Shown here: piece by piece, positions 32,782 through 44,379 of the stretch | Layout of the letters: each line of letters begins with the position of its first letter | Position numbering within the stretch: position 1 is the stretch's first letter | Assembly (NCBI RefSeq): GCF_001659605.2 | Contig: NC_035169.2 | Span: 9,681,155-9,745,154 of the forward strand | DNA length: 64,000 nucleotides | From: Manihot esculenta | Lineage: Eukaryota; Streptophyta; Magnoliopsida; Malpighiales; Euphorbiaceae | Reading direction: 5' to 3' | The notes under the pieces: generated by a model | The model's database searches: none | What the model was told of the DNA's origin: nothing | What the model saw: only the letters and a program-made list of their open reading frames with translations | Program-made: the position numbers and the translations under genes

Positions 32782-33045
32782 GAATGGTATCAGAGCCCTA
32801 GGTTCATATGGTCGGACCTAGAGTGTCGGGCTCATAGAGGTTATAGAAGGTCAAGCACAATAGGAAAGGTCATGTCCACTAGGATAGGATGTGGAGTCCT
32901 GTCTTACATGATGATGTGAATTGCCATGACTTTGTGCATGTGCACTAATGATATGCTATGCTACGTGATGTATGTGATGAGGGTTCATGTGTGCCCACAT
33001 GAACCATATGATGCTAATGTTTGTATGATGTGTACTGTTTTTCAG
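31048..33045 (+). other. Predicted leader intron of element B (1998 bp)
   Basis: The donor is TTCAAGAG|GTAAGAGC at 31048, inside the LTR. The acceptor is TACTGTTTTTCAG|AAAATAGG, ending at 33045. The gag ATG follows at 33054. The intron holds GCC cluster 2, the rest of the LTR and the primer site. Equivalent sites exist in elements A and D in the same places. Confidence 0.6.
32785..32796 (+). promoter_or_regulatory. Primer-binding site of element B (initiator tRNA-Met type)
   Basis: TGGTATCAGAGC, complementary to the 3' end of plant initiator tRNA-Met, starts three bases after the LTR end. The same 12-mer in reverse complement lies at 42119-42130 (D) and 46547-46558 (A). Confidence 0.9.
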
Positions 33046-33053
33046 AAAATAGG

Positions 33054-33428
33054 ATGAGGGGAACTCGTCGATCGGCAAGATTGACTGGAGTGCCACCTGA
33101 GGATGAGGGCACGAGCGCCCGTCCTCCCACATTGCCTAGGGCAATGTCTTGTAGAGCCAACAGAGAAAGAGTGTCAAGGGACCCTAGAAGGTCTTTTGAT
33201 GCTAGCAGAAGGGGGACAGATAGAGGAGGAAGTTCTTCAGATGTGAGGGAGGTTATGGAAGAGAATCAGAGGAGGGATGGGAACCTGGATGTGAGCATGG
33301 AGGAAGAAGGGACAGGGGAAACTCAGGGAGGCGTTCAGGCCTCGGGGTATGGTTTTCCACCCCATTATCCACCCTTCCCACAGGGTTCAGGGTATCCGAT
33401 GGGAGGCACATCAGATTTCTCCAGCTTT
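33054..33428 (+). pseudogene. Element B gag, N-terminal fragment
   Basis: The ATG at 33054 starts [19 protein letters not shown], matching the gag start of A and D. An Arg/Ser-rich stretch ([16 protein letters not shown]) and the Gly/Tyr/Pro-rich [13 protein letters not shown] follow. About 125 codons remain before the break at 33428. The open frame goes on by chance into antisense A sequence. An upstream ATG at 33021 lies in the predicted intron and is not the likely start. Confidence 0.8.
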
Positions 33429-33923
33429 CTGACTCAAGATGTATCGCAAACTCTTATGATCTGTAAAGATCTCACATTTTACCCCATACAGGTAATGCCT
33501 CCACATCTTGAGTGCAAAGATCATAGCTGCCATCTCTAGATCGTGTGTAGGATAATTTAACTCGTGCTTCTTCAATTGTCTAGAAGCATAAGCAATTACC
33601 CTTTCCTTCTGCATCAACACACAACCTAGTCCAACTCGGGATGCAACACAAAATACTGTGAAATCCTCATTACTTGTAGGCAGAGCTAACACTGGTGCTA
33701 ACGTCAGTCTTCTCTTTAAATCTTCAAAACTTTCCTCACACTGATCTGACCAGACAAAATTCTGATTCTTCTTGGTCAACCTGGTCATAGGAGCAGCTAT
33801 TTTGGAGAAATCCTGTACGAATCTCCTGTAGTAACCTGCCAAACCCAAAAAGCTTTTTATTTTTGTCACTGTTGTGGGTCTGCTCTAGTTAGCTACAGCT
33901 TCTACTTTCTTAGGGTAGACCTC
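33429..33923 (-). pseudogene. Element A reverse transcriptase end and RNase H, fragment
   Basis: Minus strand: KKVEAVAN, TAG stop, [20 protein letters not shown] (palm/thumb of RT), then RNase [21 protein letters not shown] (first Asp altered to Cys-Val-Ala in the usual D-A-S), [39 protein letters not shown] and [13 protein letters not shown]. It breaks off at 33429 against element B and at 33923 against element C; the coding strand continues at 38350. Confidence 0.85.
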
Positions 33924-33928
33924 GATTC

Positions 33929-34143
33929 TGTAATACCCGGCTAGATTCCGGCATCGGAATCTCTACCTTCCGGCGGAATCTCCGTTGGAATCTGGAATTT
34001 CTGAAGATGCCAGAGGCTTCTAGAGGGGTAAAATGTGTTTTTCTAAAATGTTTTTACTGATTTCATGGTTTTAAATGGAAAGGAAATGAGTTTTGGAAAG
34101 AAAAGACCAAGGAGGCGTTTGCCAGGTTCGGCCGCCGAAAGTG
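33929..34143 (+). repeat. Truncated 5' LTR of element C (215 bp)
   Basis: It is near-identical to the first 215 bp of the 3' LTR (35848-36062). It then jumps from the first GCC-box site (CCGCCGAAAGTGAA) straight into gag (CATCAAGGGACCC). The TATA box, splice donor and primer site are gone. Confidence 0.9.
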
Positions 34144-34679
34144 AACATCAAGGGACCCTGGAAGGTCTTTTGATGTAAGCAGAGAAGGAATGGCTCCAAG
34201 AAGGATGTCAGCTAGTATGAGGGAAGAAGTGGGGCAGAACCCTGAGGGGGAAGAAGAAGAAGTTGTGGAGTCGGTTGAAGGCTGGTTTGGGTTTTGGTGG
34301 TTCGAGCTCTGGCTCAGGCAGTTCAAGATGCATGAGGTGTGGAAGGCCACACAAAGGAGTCTGTCGGGTGGGGACTACAGCTTGTTACAGGTGCGGACAG
34401 GAGGGGCACATAGCACGTGAGTGTCCCACTGCGCCCAGGTTGGCTCCGTCCCAGCCAGCAGCTCCAGGTAGAATAGCTCAGCCAGTAGCTCCAACCATGT
34501 TTCAGGTTGGTGGTCGAGGCAGAGGAAGAGGGTCAGCCCCTCATTCCTCAGGTTTCCGTGGAGAAGGTCCGTCAGCTTCAGCTCGGATCTTCACCCAAGC
34601 TCAGCAGGAGGCAGACACATCGAACATGGTGGTGTCAGGTACGCTCACTTTTGAAAGTTCTGATGTGTATGTTTTGTAA
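34144..34679 (+). pseudogene. Element C gag remnant with two zinc knuckles
   Basis: It starts inside gag (SRDPGRSFDVSREG) and has a second deletion near 34256 that removes the capsid region. It then reads LKAGLGFGGSSSGSGSSRC with the knuckles CMRCGRPHKGVC and [15 protein letters not shown]. It ends with a stop at 34677-34679 just before the protease active site (SSDVYVL). Confidence 0.85.
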
Positions 34680-35830
34680 ACCCTGGTGTTTTTCTCTTTC
34701 TTTAGTTTCTCTAGGAGCCGTTGAGAGGTTGAGTTGATAGCTTCTGGGCTAGAGTGTTCTCTTTGGGTTAGTGGACCCGAGTGTAATCCATCTGTGGCAG
34801 AGTCAGTCTGCCGGTCCAGTTCTGTGTCAGTTGAGGGTAGATGCCTTCCACCCAACTTTGAGGTCCTAGACTTGACTGTCTGGACGTCAGTTTAGGGTTG
34901 GACTAGGTTTTACTGCTCATGGTGCTATCTTGGTCTGTAAAGACAAGGTAGTCAAGTTCAGAGGATAGGATGGATCAGAGGTAGTCTTCTGAGGGAACAC
35001 AGTAGGGATGCCTCGAGGTTTGTCGTCAGCCTGTTAGGTTCGTAGGGTACATAGGAGGGGTTGTCAGAGGGTTCTAGCTCTTGTTTGAGAGTTTAGCAGT
35101 CAGGTCAGGGAACCAGCCTCAGTGTTAGTTGTTCGAGAGAGTTCTTAGTTGTTTTCCCAGGCTAGTTGTCAGGTTTACCACCTGTCAGGGAGTTAGAGTT
35201 TGGAGTAGGAGTGGTGTCTGGAACCAGAACCATTTCTTTCCTTCCCTACAGGATGGCGCCTGCGTAGAGAGAGGTAGTAGTCCGAGTAGAGGCGAGACTT
35301 GGTAGACAAGGGGTTTTATCCGACCTAGTACCTCACCCTGGACTGTTCCAGTGTGGTGGTGGGAAAAGAAGGATAGATCCCTGAGACTTTGTAACGACTG
35401 TAAGCAGTTGACAAGGTCACTATCAAGGGCAGGTATTCCCATGCAGGATGGATGATCTATTGGGACAGCTAGCAGAGGCTGTTTGTTTTCCAAGATAGAT
35501 CTGAAATTCGGGTACTACCTGTGAGAGTTAGAGTTAGTTTTGGGTTAGCAGTGAGAAGGAGCCAGTTAGTGAAGATGAAGAGAAGAGTAAGGATCAGAGT
35601 AGCGCAGTGGAAGCGTGTGGAGTTCAGGAGAAGGTTGGGGTACTGTTAAGGTGTTTCTTTTGGGAAAAGCGTGCCTAGAAGAACCGGGAGTTTTTACTCC
35701 AGCAGTACCTGTGTCTCTCTTTTAGGAGAGAGGTTTTTAAGTTTTGCTTGCTTGTTGCTTGCATGTTATGTATGTTGATGCTATGTTTTGAGATGCCTGT
35801 TTGTTTGTGGAACATTTGGGGACGAATGTT
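34680..35830 (+). pseudogene. Decayed protease/RT remnant of element C
   Basis: Homology to A and D protease-RT is traceable, as in TCAGGGAACCAGCCTCAGTG and CCTACAGGATGGCGCCTG, but there are many stops and small indels, and the plus strand is strikingly G/T-rich. It ends in noncoding sequence with GGGGACGAATGTTCTTAAAG before the polypurine tract. Nothing here can be translated usefully. Confidence 0.7.
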
Positions 35831-35847
35831 CTTAAAGGGGGGAAGAA

Positions 35848-38344
35848 TGTAATACCCGACTAGATTCCGGCATCGGAATCTCTACCTTCCGGCGGAATCT
35901 CCGTTGGAATTTGGAATTTCTGAAGATGCCAGAGGCTTCTAGAGGGGTAAAATGTGTTTTTCTAAAATGTTTTTATTGATTTCATGGTTTTAAATGGAAA
36001 GGAAATGAGTTTTGGAAAGAAAAGACCAAGGAGGCGTTTGCCAGGTTCGGCCGCCGAAAGTGAAGTTCGGCCGCCGAACATGGAAAGGCTTCGGGAGCGC
36101 CTTTGGCCTCCGAAAGTCTTGTTTGAACGAGCCAAGGTTCGGCCGCCGAACATGCATGAGTTTAGGGGGCACGTTAGGCCGCCGAAGGTCTTCAACCAGG
36201 CCACCTATAAAGAGCCCTCAGATCGGAAATGGGCGAGTTTTCTCCCCATTCTCGAGCTCAGGTGAGTTTTTGTCCTCCCTTGGCCGTTTTCATGTTCTTT
36301 CTTCATCTCCTTCATGTTTTCATGAGTTCCATGGTGGTTTTGAAGAGTTTTAAAGCTTAGATCGAAGTTTTGGGAGCTTGGAGCTTTTGGAGCTTGGATT
36401 CTCCACACCTCCGAGTTAGAGATCACACAACCCTTGATCTTCAAGAGGTAAGTGTAGATCTTTGCCTTCCTAGTGTTTTTATAAAGTTTTATGAAGGTTT
36501 TAATGGTTGAGTATGGGTAGATGTGCATGTTAGGCTTTATGTGGGTTTTTATGCACATGTATGTTTATGTGATGTTATGAAGAAGTTTTAAGCTAGTTTA
36601 TACTTGTGGGAGAGTGTATGCATGATGGGGAAAGAGTATGTGAGGTTTTGGGTTGTTTTTGAGTTGGTTTGTGGCGAGGCAGAATCGGACCTGTCGTCCA
36701 GAAGGGACTAGGTTCGGCCGCCGAAAGGAGTTTCGGCCGCCGAACCTGCATGGGAGGCAGCCTTTCGGCTGCCGAACGTGCCCCCGAAGGAGGGACTTTC
36801 GTTTCTGTCCAGGGGTTTCGGCCGCCGAACCTGCCGCCGAACTTACCCGAGTTTCGTCTCTGGAAGGGACTTTTGGCCGCCGAAGGTGCCGCCGAAAGTG
36901 CCCTGTCCAGCCGTTTCTTGGGTGTTTTCTATGTATGTTTAAGTGATGTTTAGAGGGGTTTTAGGGGGTATGCTTATGAGTTGTTAGAGTGTGTTTGGCA
37001 CCTCATTCGAGTCCACCTGTGTAGGACCGGACCCGAGGGACCGAGGAGGCCATCAGTGGTAGCTGTTGCCGAGTCAGTCAGCGTCGGCTACAGAGGTGAG
37101 TAGAACTAAACTTAATCTTTTATATACAAAATTAAATGCCTAAAGCATGTCCATGCATCATGATTATATGTAGTAGGTTGTTTGCACTAGTTCACGAAGG
37201 TGGCGCATTGCATTATTTGATGTTGATGGAGGAAAGGTTTGGACCAAGGCGACTTCAATAGCCCATATCTGTCATTGAGTCTTGGGTACGTCCTTTGAGA
37301 GCCGGACAAGTACATATAGGAAAGTCACTGTGCGCTCTCTGTGGACTAGGTACCCTGTCATGTATGTGAAAGTCCTGTGTGAGCTCCTTTGGGGGAGCCG
37401 GGCACCGACAGAGGGAATTTTGAGGTCATGTCCGATCCTTGAGAGTAAAGGATGCTAGCAAAAAGGAACTCTCAAAAACAATCCGTGGGGAATATTTATC
37501 TGCATGAGCCCCGAGACGGACCAGGTTATGTGATTTCTTTGTGATATGACGCATTTCATGAGAGCATGTAATTAATGAACTGTTTTCTCTGTTTCTACTC
37601 ACTGGGCTTTTTAGCTCATCCCTTTCCCCTAATCCCAGTTTTGCAGGGCTAAAGTCAAGTCAGAGTGATCTATGGGAAGTATCAGAGTATAAGCATGGGC
37701 TTGGTTGTAATAGCTTAGCTTAGTTTTGTTATAGTGGTATGTATATGTTTATGGATATAAAGAGATGTTATGCTTTGTTTTGTATGCTTGACTAGTTTAG
37801 TTAGTGGACATGATTGTAAGGAGAAAGTTATGATGTATATAAAGAACTATGTTGAAAAGAGATAGAGTACAGTTAAGAAAAGCTTAGTAATGTCATGTGA
37901 ATGTCATGAATGGATAGAGTAGTGCTTTGCCCTAGTGTTTGGTTGAATCCCTTGGTTTATGCATGATCATTCTAAAACGTTTTATGAAAGGTTTTTATGA
38001 TGTGAATTGTTTTATGCTATGAGTTTGAACGGCCGTGAGGGAAGAAAGGGTTTCAATCCCCTTGACCCAAGCGGACGTGGTTTTAAGGTTAGCTTGATGA
38101 CCCATCGGGTATGAGGTTCTATGTCCTCGCGCATAGATCAAGCCAAGTTAGGTAAAACAAGTTTTAAAGATTAGTATGAAAAGTTTAAGTTTTCACGAAA
38201 AGTTTGATCATGTATGGGATTAGACCCGAGGTTTAGCATGTTTGGTGGCTTGCTACGGGTCCCGGCGGCCTTAAGCCGATCTGGATCCTAGCGCCAAACA
38301 GTTTGGAGCCGTTACGGCAGGGTACCGGTTTCCGGGCTGTTACA
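35848..38344 (+). repeat. 3' LTR of element C (2497 bp), with promoter and splice donor
   Basis: It starts TGTAATACCCGACTAGATTC and ends TTTCCGGGCTGTTACA. GCC-box cluster 1 (36045-36190, four sites) is followed by TATAAAG (36206-36212) and the donor TTCAAGAG|GTAAGTG (36447/36448). Cluster 2 lies at 36710-36900. The middle part (37230-37500) contains an AGCCGG(A/G)CA repeat, shared with D, in place of the 45-bp repeats of A, B and the solo LTR, so C and D form a subfamily. Confidence 0.9.
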
Positions 38345-38349
38345 GATTC

Positions 38350-39252
38350 CTTTTTCTGATACTATATGCCACAAGAAAGAGATGCTCCTCAACCAGAACT
38401 CACATTTAGAGAACTTGGCATACAAGCCATGTTCTCTCAAGGTCCGCAACACTCTCCTCAGATGATGGGCATGCTCCTCTGCGTTTCTGGAATACACCAA
38501 GATATCATCAATGAAAACAATAACAAAGTGATCCAGAAACTGTCTGAAAAATCTGTTCATGAGATCCATGAATGCTGTAGGGGCATTGGTTAGCCCAAAC
38601 GGCATCACTTGGAACTCATAATGCCTATATCTGGTCCTGAAGGCTGTCTTAGACACATCTTCTTCTCTTACTCTCAGCTGATGGTACTCGGATCTCAAAT
38701 CTATCTTGGAAAAATAATCGGCTCCTGCTAGCTGGTCAAACAGATCATCGATCCTGGGTAACAGATACTTATTCTTGGTAGTGATTTTGTTCAACTGCCT
38801 GTAGTCAATACAAATTCTTAGGGATCCATCCTTCTTTTTCACGAACAAAATCGGAGCACCCCAGGGTGAGGTACTAGGTTGGATGAAACCCTTATCTACC
38901 AATTCTTGCAACTGTTCCTTTAGCTCTTTCAACTCGGCAGGTGCCATCCTGTAGGGAGGAATAGAGATGGGTCTGATTCCTGGTATTACTTCAATTTCAA
39001 ACTCTATTTTCCTAGCAGGTGGTAAACCTAGTAGCTGATCTGGGAAAATGTCAAGAAACTCTCTAACCATGGGAACTGAAGCTGGTTCCCTAACCTGACT
39101 ATTAAACTCTCTGACATGAGCAAGAAACCCCTGACAACCCCTCCTAAGCAATCTATGAGCCTGCAGGGTAGATATCAAACCTCTAAGCATACCTGTCCTG
39201 TCTCCTCGGAAGATGACGTCCGATCCATCTTGTTCTCTGAACCTAACTACCT
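38350..39252 (-). pseudogene. Element A reverse transcriptase, N-terminal two thirds
   Basis: Minus strand: [19 protein letters not shown] (linker), [117 protein letters not shown], catalytic [13 protein letters not shown] and [20 protein letters not shown]. The catalytic palm is open and looks intact. The reading is cut at 38350 by element C (the GI codons overlap the GATTC duplication) and at 39252 by element D. Confidence 0.88.
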
Positions 39253-39256
39253 TATG

Positions 39257-41847
39257 AATGCTGCAGGGGCGTTAGTCAACCCGAACGGCATCACTAAGAA
39301 CTCATAATGCCCATATCTGGTCCTGAAAGCTGTCTTAGGTACATCCTCTTCCCTGATTCTCAGCTGATGATAGCCCGATCTCAGATCTATCTTAGAAAAA
39401 CAACCTGCTCCTGCTAGCTGGTCGAATAGATCATCGATCCTGGGTAGAGGATACTTATTCTTGGTAGTGACTTTGTTCAACTGCCTGTAGTCGATACAAA
39501 GTCTAAGGGATCCATCCTTTTTCTTGACAAACAACACTGGAGCACCCCAGGGTGAGGTACTTGGACGGATGAAACCCTTATCTACCAACTCCTGTAGCTG
39601 CTCTTTCAACTCCTTAAGCTCTGCTGGTGCCATCCTGTAGGGAGGAATAGAGATCGGTCTGGTACCATGCACTAACTCGATCTCGAACTCTATTTCCCTA
39701 TCAGGTGGTAGTCCTGGAAGCTCATCTGGAAACACATCTGGGAACTCTCTGACCACGGGCACTGAACTGGGGTCCCTAACCTGACTGTCTAGCTCTCTCA
39801 CATGAGCTAGATACCCCTGACATCCCCTCCTGAGCAACCTACGAGCCTGTAGGGCTGATATCAGACCTCTAGGCGTGCCCCTCCTGTCTCCTCTGAAGAC
39901 AAACTCAGATCCATCCTCATCTCTGAACTTAACTACCTTGTCTCTGCAGTCCAAGGTAGCACCATATGCAGATAGCCAATCCATCCCTAGAATGACGTCA
40001 AAATCTGTCAACTCTAGAACCACAAGGTCAGCTGGAAGGCATCTACCATCTATAAATACTGGACTATGTTGACAGACTGTCTCTGCCAACGATGGATCAC
40101 ATTTAGGGCCACTAACCCATAGGGGACACTCTAACCCAGACGTCATCAAACCCACTCTCTCTATGGCTCTGGGAGCAACAAAGGAATGCGAAGCACCAGG
40201 GTCTAACAAAGTATACACCTCAGAACACCCAATGAGGAGATTACCTGACACCACGGTGTTAGAAGTGTTTGCCTCCTGCTGTGTCATCGTGAAAATCCGC
40301 GCCGGAGCTGACGGACCTCCACCTCGGGGACCCGCAGATGAAGAGGCTGACCCTCTCCCTCTGCCTCTGCCCTGCGTCATACCTGAAACTGGTGGCTGTG
40401 GCATGCTAGCTGGAGCTGTCTGATGGGATGGTGCCGTGAAAGATGCCTGAGGGCACTCACGAGCCATGTGTCCCTCCTGGCCACACCTGTAACATCCTGT
40501 AATCCCAAAGCGACAAACTCCTCTGTGCGCTTTCCCGCACCTACTACACACTGGAACCTCTGAACCTGAACTCATGCCACTGCCTAATCCCAGACCTGCT
40601 TTAATCTTATTCCAGAACTTATTCTTCTTCGACTTCTGCGTGGAACCACTCCACTTCTTACCACTGGAAGTTGCTGCACCCTGTGAAGAGGGATCTGACT
40701 TACCCCTACCTGGGGTCTTAGAACCAGAAGACTGTGCCGGCTGCTGTTTCACTGTACCCTGTATAATGGCGCTAGCCTCCATTCTTCGTGCTAAATCCAC
40801 CACGGTGTGGAAACTCTCCCTCTCGGCTGCATGGATCAAAGAGGAATACCTGGAATGCAGTTTCATAGCATACCTCCTGGCCTTTTTCTGTTCCGTATCA
40901 TAGGCCTGTCCTGCATACCGCAGCAACTCCAGAAACCTGTCAGTAAACTCATCAATACTCATATCCTCTGTCTGCTTGAGCTGCTCAAACTCTATCATCT
41001 TTAGCTCTTTCGAACTATCTGGAAATGCCCATCCGGCAAACTCATTAGCAAACTCCTCCCAAGACATGTTATCCAACCTAGGGTCCACATAGACGCCAAA
41101 CCATTCCTTCGCCTTCTTACATTTTAAAGTGAACCCTGCCATCTGAATGGCTCTGGTATCATCTGCCCCTAGCTCATCTGCTAGCATCTTGACTGCTTTA
41201 ATGTACTCAAACGGATCATCTCCTGATTGATACTTAGGAGCATCTAACTTTAGGTAATCAGTCATCTTTACCTTGCTCCTCACAGATGGGCCAGGTTGAG
41301 GTGTTTGGATAACTGGGGCTTCTGGTTGTACCACTGGTGGTGGTGGGGGAGGTGCAGAACTTTCTGGTGTAGAGTATGCTGGACTGGGGTAAAAAGGTGA
41401 GGGTGGATACATGGGATATGATGGATATGGGGGGTAATACGGTGGATAAGGCATATATGTGGAATATGGGTGAAAACTCGGATAATCCGATGTACCTCCC
41501 ATCGAATATCCTGGGCCCTGTGGGTAGGGCTGATAGTGGGGTGGATAACCATACCCCGAGGCCTGACCGCCTCCCTGTGATGATCCCACATCCTCCTCCA
41601 TAGTGCCAACACCTAACCCTCCATCCCTTCTTGGATCCACATCCATCTCTTCCCTTGTATCACTAGATCTTCTTCTCTGTTCTGTCTCCCTCCTGCTTTC
41701 ATCAAAAGACCTTCTAGGGTCCCTTGATGATCTTTCTCTGCCTGCCCTTTGGGACATAGCTCTTGGCAAAGCAGGGGGACGCCCTTCCATACCCTCATTC
41801 TCGGGCGGAGCTCCAGTCAATCTAGCGGATCGACGGGTGCCTCTCAT
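39257..41847 (-). CDS. Element D Gag-protease-RT polyprotein, open for about 863 codons, truncated in RT
   Basis: It is the best-preserved family frame. The start [19 protein letters not shown] (ATG at 41847-41845) is chosen because it follows the predicted splice acceptor by eight bases; the frame is also open upstream to 41934. Order: Arg/Ser-rich N terminus, Tyr/Pro-rich linker ([16 protein letters not shown]), capsid ([20 protein letters not shown]), knuckles [12 protein letters not shown] and [15 protein letters not shown], protease ([14 protein letters not shown] and [15 protein letters not shown]), and RT ([31 protein letters not shown]). It stops just before the catalytic [YF]xDD, so it could yield Gag and protease but no active RT. 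The protease triplet reads D-P-G instead of D-[ST]-G. Confidence 0.88.
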
Positions 41848-41855
41848 CTTAGCTT

Positions 41856-43846
41856 CTGAAAACATAACATAAACTTTAGCATCATAGGATCCATGTAACA
41901 ACATGAACCTGCAACTCATAACATAACATATCATAGCATATCATTAAATGCACATGCATAAAATCATGGCATAACACATCAAGACAGGACTCAACATCCT
42001 ATCCTAGTGGACATGATCTTCCTATTGTGCTTGCCCTCTAAAACAACCTCTTTCCGATGTGAGATATCTCTAATCCCTGAGCATCTTAGCTCAGCACACC
42101 GTACTCTAGAGGCCCTATGCTCTGATACCAATCTGTAACAGCCCGCTTACCGGACCATCACCGGCACTAGGATCCAGATCGGCTTAAGGCCGCCGGGACC
42201 CGTAGTAAGCCTACTATCAACTCTGTGTACCTGATAAATCCCATACATGATCAAACTTAAGCGTAAAACTGTTACTGTTTGACTTTCTGTAACACTGAAA
42301 CTTTTCTCATCAACTAAGCCTGGACTATGCATGCTCTGTCTGTATGCACTCGAAGAGTGATACCTGCTATGGTACCATACAGTAACTACAGAGATAGAGA
42401 TACTACCATGCACCAAGCCTAGCTCTCATAACAACATTATCTCAAACATATATAACATAAAAGGATCATGTATAAAGGAATAACAAGCACTAGGGCCAAG
42501 CACAATTCTATAACTCAGTACATAACTTACTATTACATCATTTCTCTACATTACATAAACTCTGTACTGTACATCATTATCATGTCCACTACTCTATACT
42601 ATTACATATGCCTTTTACCCTTGCTATCTCTTTCTCTTTCTCTTCTCTGAGGCCCTGTAAAATGGGGTTAGGGAGAGGGATGAGCTACTAAAGCCCAGTG
42701 AGCGGAATCTATAAAAACATCACATTTAAAACATGCTATCATATGATGCATCACTGCACAAACATTTCACATCTCGGATTGGACATGATCTCAAAACTCC
42801 CTCTGTCAGTGCCCGCCCCCAAAGGAGCTCACACAGGTCTTTCACTAACTACTCATGGTGCCCGACCCTATAAGGGCTCACACAGGACTCATCCAAGGTA
42901 AATGCCCGGCCCCAAAGGAGCTCACACAGGTCATACAAGAATGACAGACTTATGGGCTATTGAGATCGCCTCGGTCCAATCCACATATACAAGTAATAAT
43001 GCAATGCATCAACTTGGTGTATACTAATGCAAAACATCCTACATAAACATGGCATTAATGATGCATGAATCATGCTAAAACAGTTCTTAACTTTCAAAAT
43101 AAAGTTCTGTTCCACTCACCTCTGTCAACTGCTGAGCAGTCTCTGTAACTCTAACTCTGTGGGCCTCCTTGGTCTCTCGGGTCCGTACCTACACAGGTGG
43201 ACTCAAATGAGGACCAAACTTACTTAAACATAACTCTTACTATCTCCCCAAAACCCCTCTAAAACATCATAGGCATGCATGGAAAAATGGGCAAAAGAAG
43301 GCTGGACTGGGCACTTTCGGCGGCTGGTTCGGCGGCCGAAACCTCCCTCCAGAGACGAAACTCATGCATGTTCGGCGGCACCTTCGGCGGCCGAAAGTCT
43401 CATCCAGAGACGAAACTCATGCACTTTCGGCGGCCGAACTCCCTCTTTCGGCGGCCGAAAGTCTCTTTCTCACCCAAAAGCCTAGCTTTCGGGGGCAAGG
43501 TTTGGCAGCCGAAACTGCCTCCACAAGGGGTTCGGCGGCCGAACCTTGCTTCGGCGGCCGAACCTGGATTCTCCAGAAAGGCAGAATCCGAGTACAACTC
43601 ATGCTCTCAGCCTCCAAACTCCTAGCAAACACCCATAACATGCATACCAACACTTCTCAACTAACATATAACATAACTCAAGCATATAGAGGCCTAAAAA
43701 CTAGTTCAAGCCCCAAAAACCACAACAAAACGCATATGAGCAACATATGCTCAAACTCATGCTTATACCCCAAAACATGCCATAAACCTCTCCAAAACTT
43801 CTAAAACTTGCTTTAAACATAAGGGGAGGTGAGGATCCATGCTTAC
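41856..43846 (-). other. Predicted leader intron of element D (1991 bp)
   Basis: Minus strand: donor CTGCAAGAG|GTAAGCAT (intron starts at 43846), acceptor TGTTTTCAG|AAGCTAAG (ends at 41856), then gag ATG. It spans the primer-binding site and most of the LTR, matching the arrangement in A and B. Confidence 0.6.
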
Positions 43847-44379
43847 CTCTTGCAGAACTAGAGGAGTGATGATCCAAGCTTGGAGATGGGGAAAAACTCA
43901 ATCAAACTCTCCAAGTGCTCAACTTTGCTTCCTTTTGCTCAAATCTCTAAAACAAAGCTCAAATCAAGTTAAAACATGCAAGATTTGAGGAAAACATGAG
44001 AAATCACACCAAGGAGAGCTTAAACCTACCTTTGACCCAAAAACAGAGTGTTTAACACTCAAGTCTCGGGCAAAAGGGGCTTTTGTAGTGGCCAACCGAC
44101 TCTTCCTTCGGCGGCCTAACGTGCATGCGAAACCATGCAACTTTCGGCGGCCGAACTTCACCTTCGGTGGCCGAACCTGGCTTTTGTCCCCTTGGCCTTT
44201 TCATTTCAAAACTCAATTTTCTTAACTCAAAACATGCAAACATGATAAAACACTTACAACATCTTAAAAACCTTTCTTATACCCTTAGGGCAAGCTCCGA
44301 CATCCACGAATCCCGACTTCCAACGGAAAATCCGCCGGAACGTAGGAATTCCGATACCGGGGACTCGCCGGGTATTACA
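42134..44379 (-). repeat. 5' LTR of element D (2246 bp)
   Basis: On the plus strand it runs from TGTAACAGCCCGCTTACCGG to CGCCGGGTATTACA. TTCGG-CGG-CCGAA clusters lie at 43315-43565 and 44105-44185. The TATA position is changed to TACAAAAG (minus, 44080-44087). A repeated TGCCCG.CCC.A..AG.GCTCACAC unit occurs at 42810-42930. Confidence 0.9.

Larger units (their letters stand above)
30452..33428 (+). mobile_element. Element B: 5' end of an A-family retrotransposon (LTR, primer site, start of gag), truncated
   Basis: It is plus-oriented inside A, between the integrase and RNase H parts. It has a complete 5' LTR (30452-32781), primer site and about 125 codons of gag, then joins A sequence abruptly at about 33428 (in CCAGCTTTC|TGACTCAAG). 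Its pol and 3' LTR are gone, together with roughly 300 bp of A that should lie between the two A pieces. The left flank is CCTTC (30447-30451); no right partner remains. Confidence 0.85.
33929..38344 (+). mobile_element. Element C: internally deleted A-family retrotransposon with perfect GATTC target duplication
   Basis: GATTC stands at 33924-33928 and again at 38345-38349, splitting the RT gene of A. C is 4.4 kb: 215 bp of 5' LTR, a shortened gag, a decayed protease/RT remnant, a polypurine tract (35831-35847, AAAGGGGGGAAGAA) and a full 3' LTR. Integrase and RNase H are missing. Both outer ends are intact, so the deletions are internal to the insertion unit. Confidence 0.92.
39256..44379 (-). 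mobile_element. Element D: A-family retrotransposon, 5' two thirds only, inside protease/RT linker of A
   Basis: It has a 5' LTR (42134-44379), primer site (42119-42130) and a gag-protease-RT frame that ends abruptly at about 39256 in the middle of RT. The right flank is CCTTG (44380-44384). On the left the host sequence ends ...CTACCTTA (39248-39255), so a CCTT(G/A) duplication is possible, but the end is not an LTR end. The 3' part of pol and the 3' LTR are absent. Confidence 0.85.

Noticed and set aside
33021..33053. Upstream ATG as gag start of element B (33021)
   Set aside because: A and D show the conserved start MRGTRR/MRGSRR after the acceptor; the extra codons lie in the predicted intron.
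41848..41934. Upstream ATGs as start of the element D frame
   Set aside because: The same argument: the upstream part is not conserved in A and B and would be spliced out.
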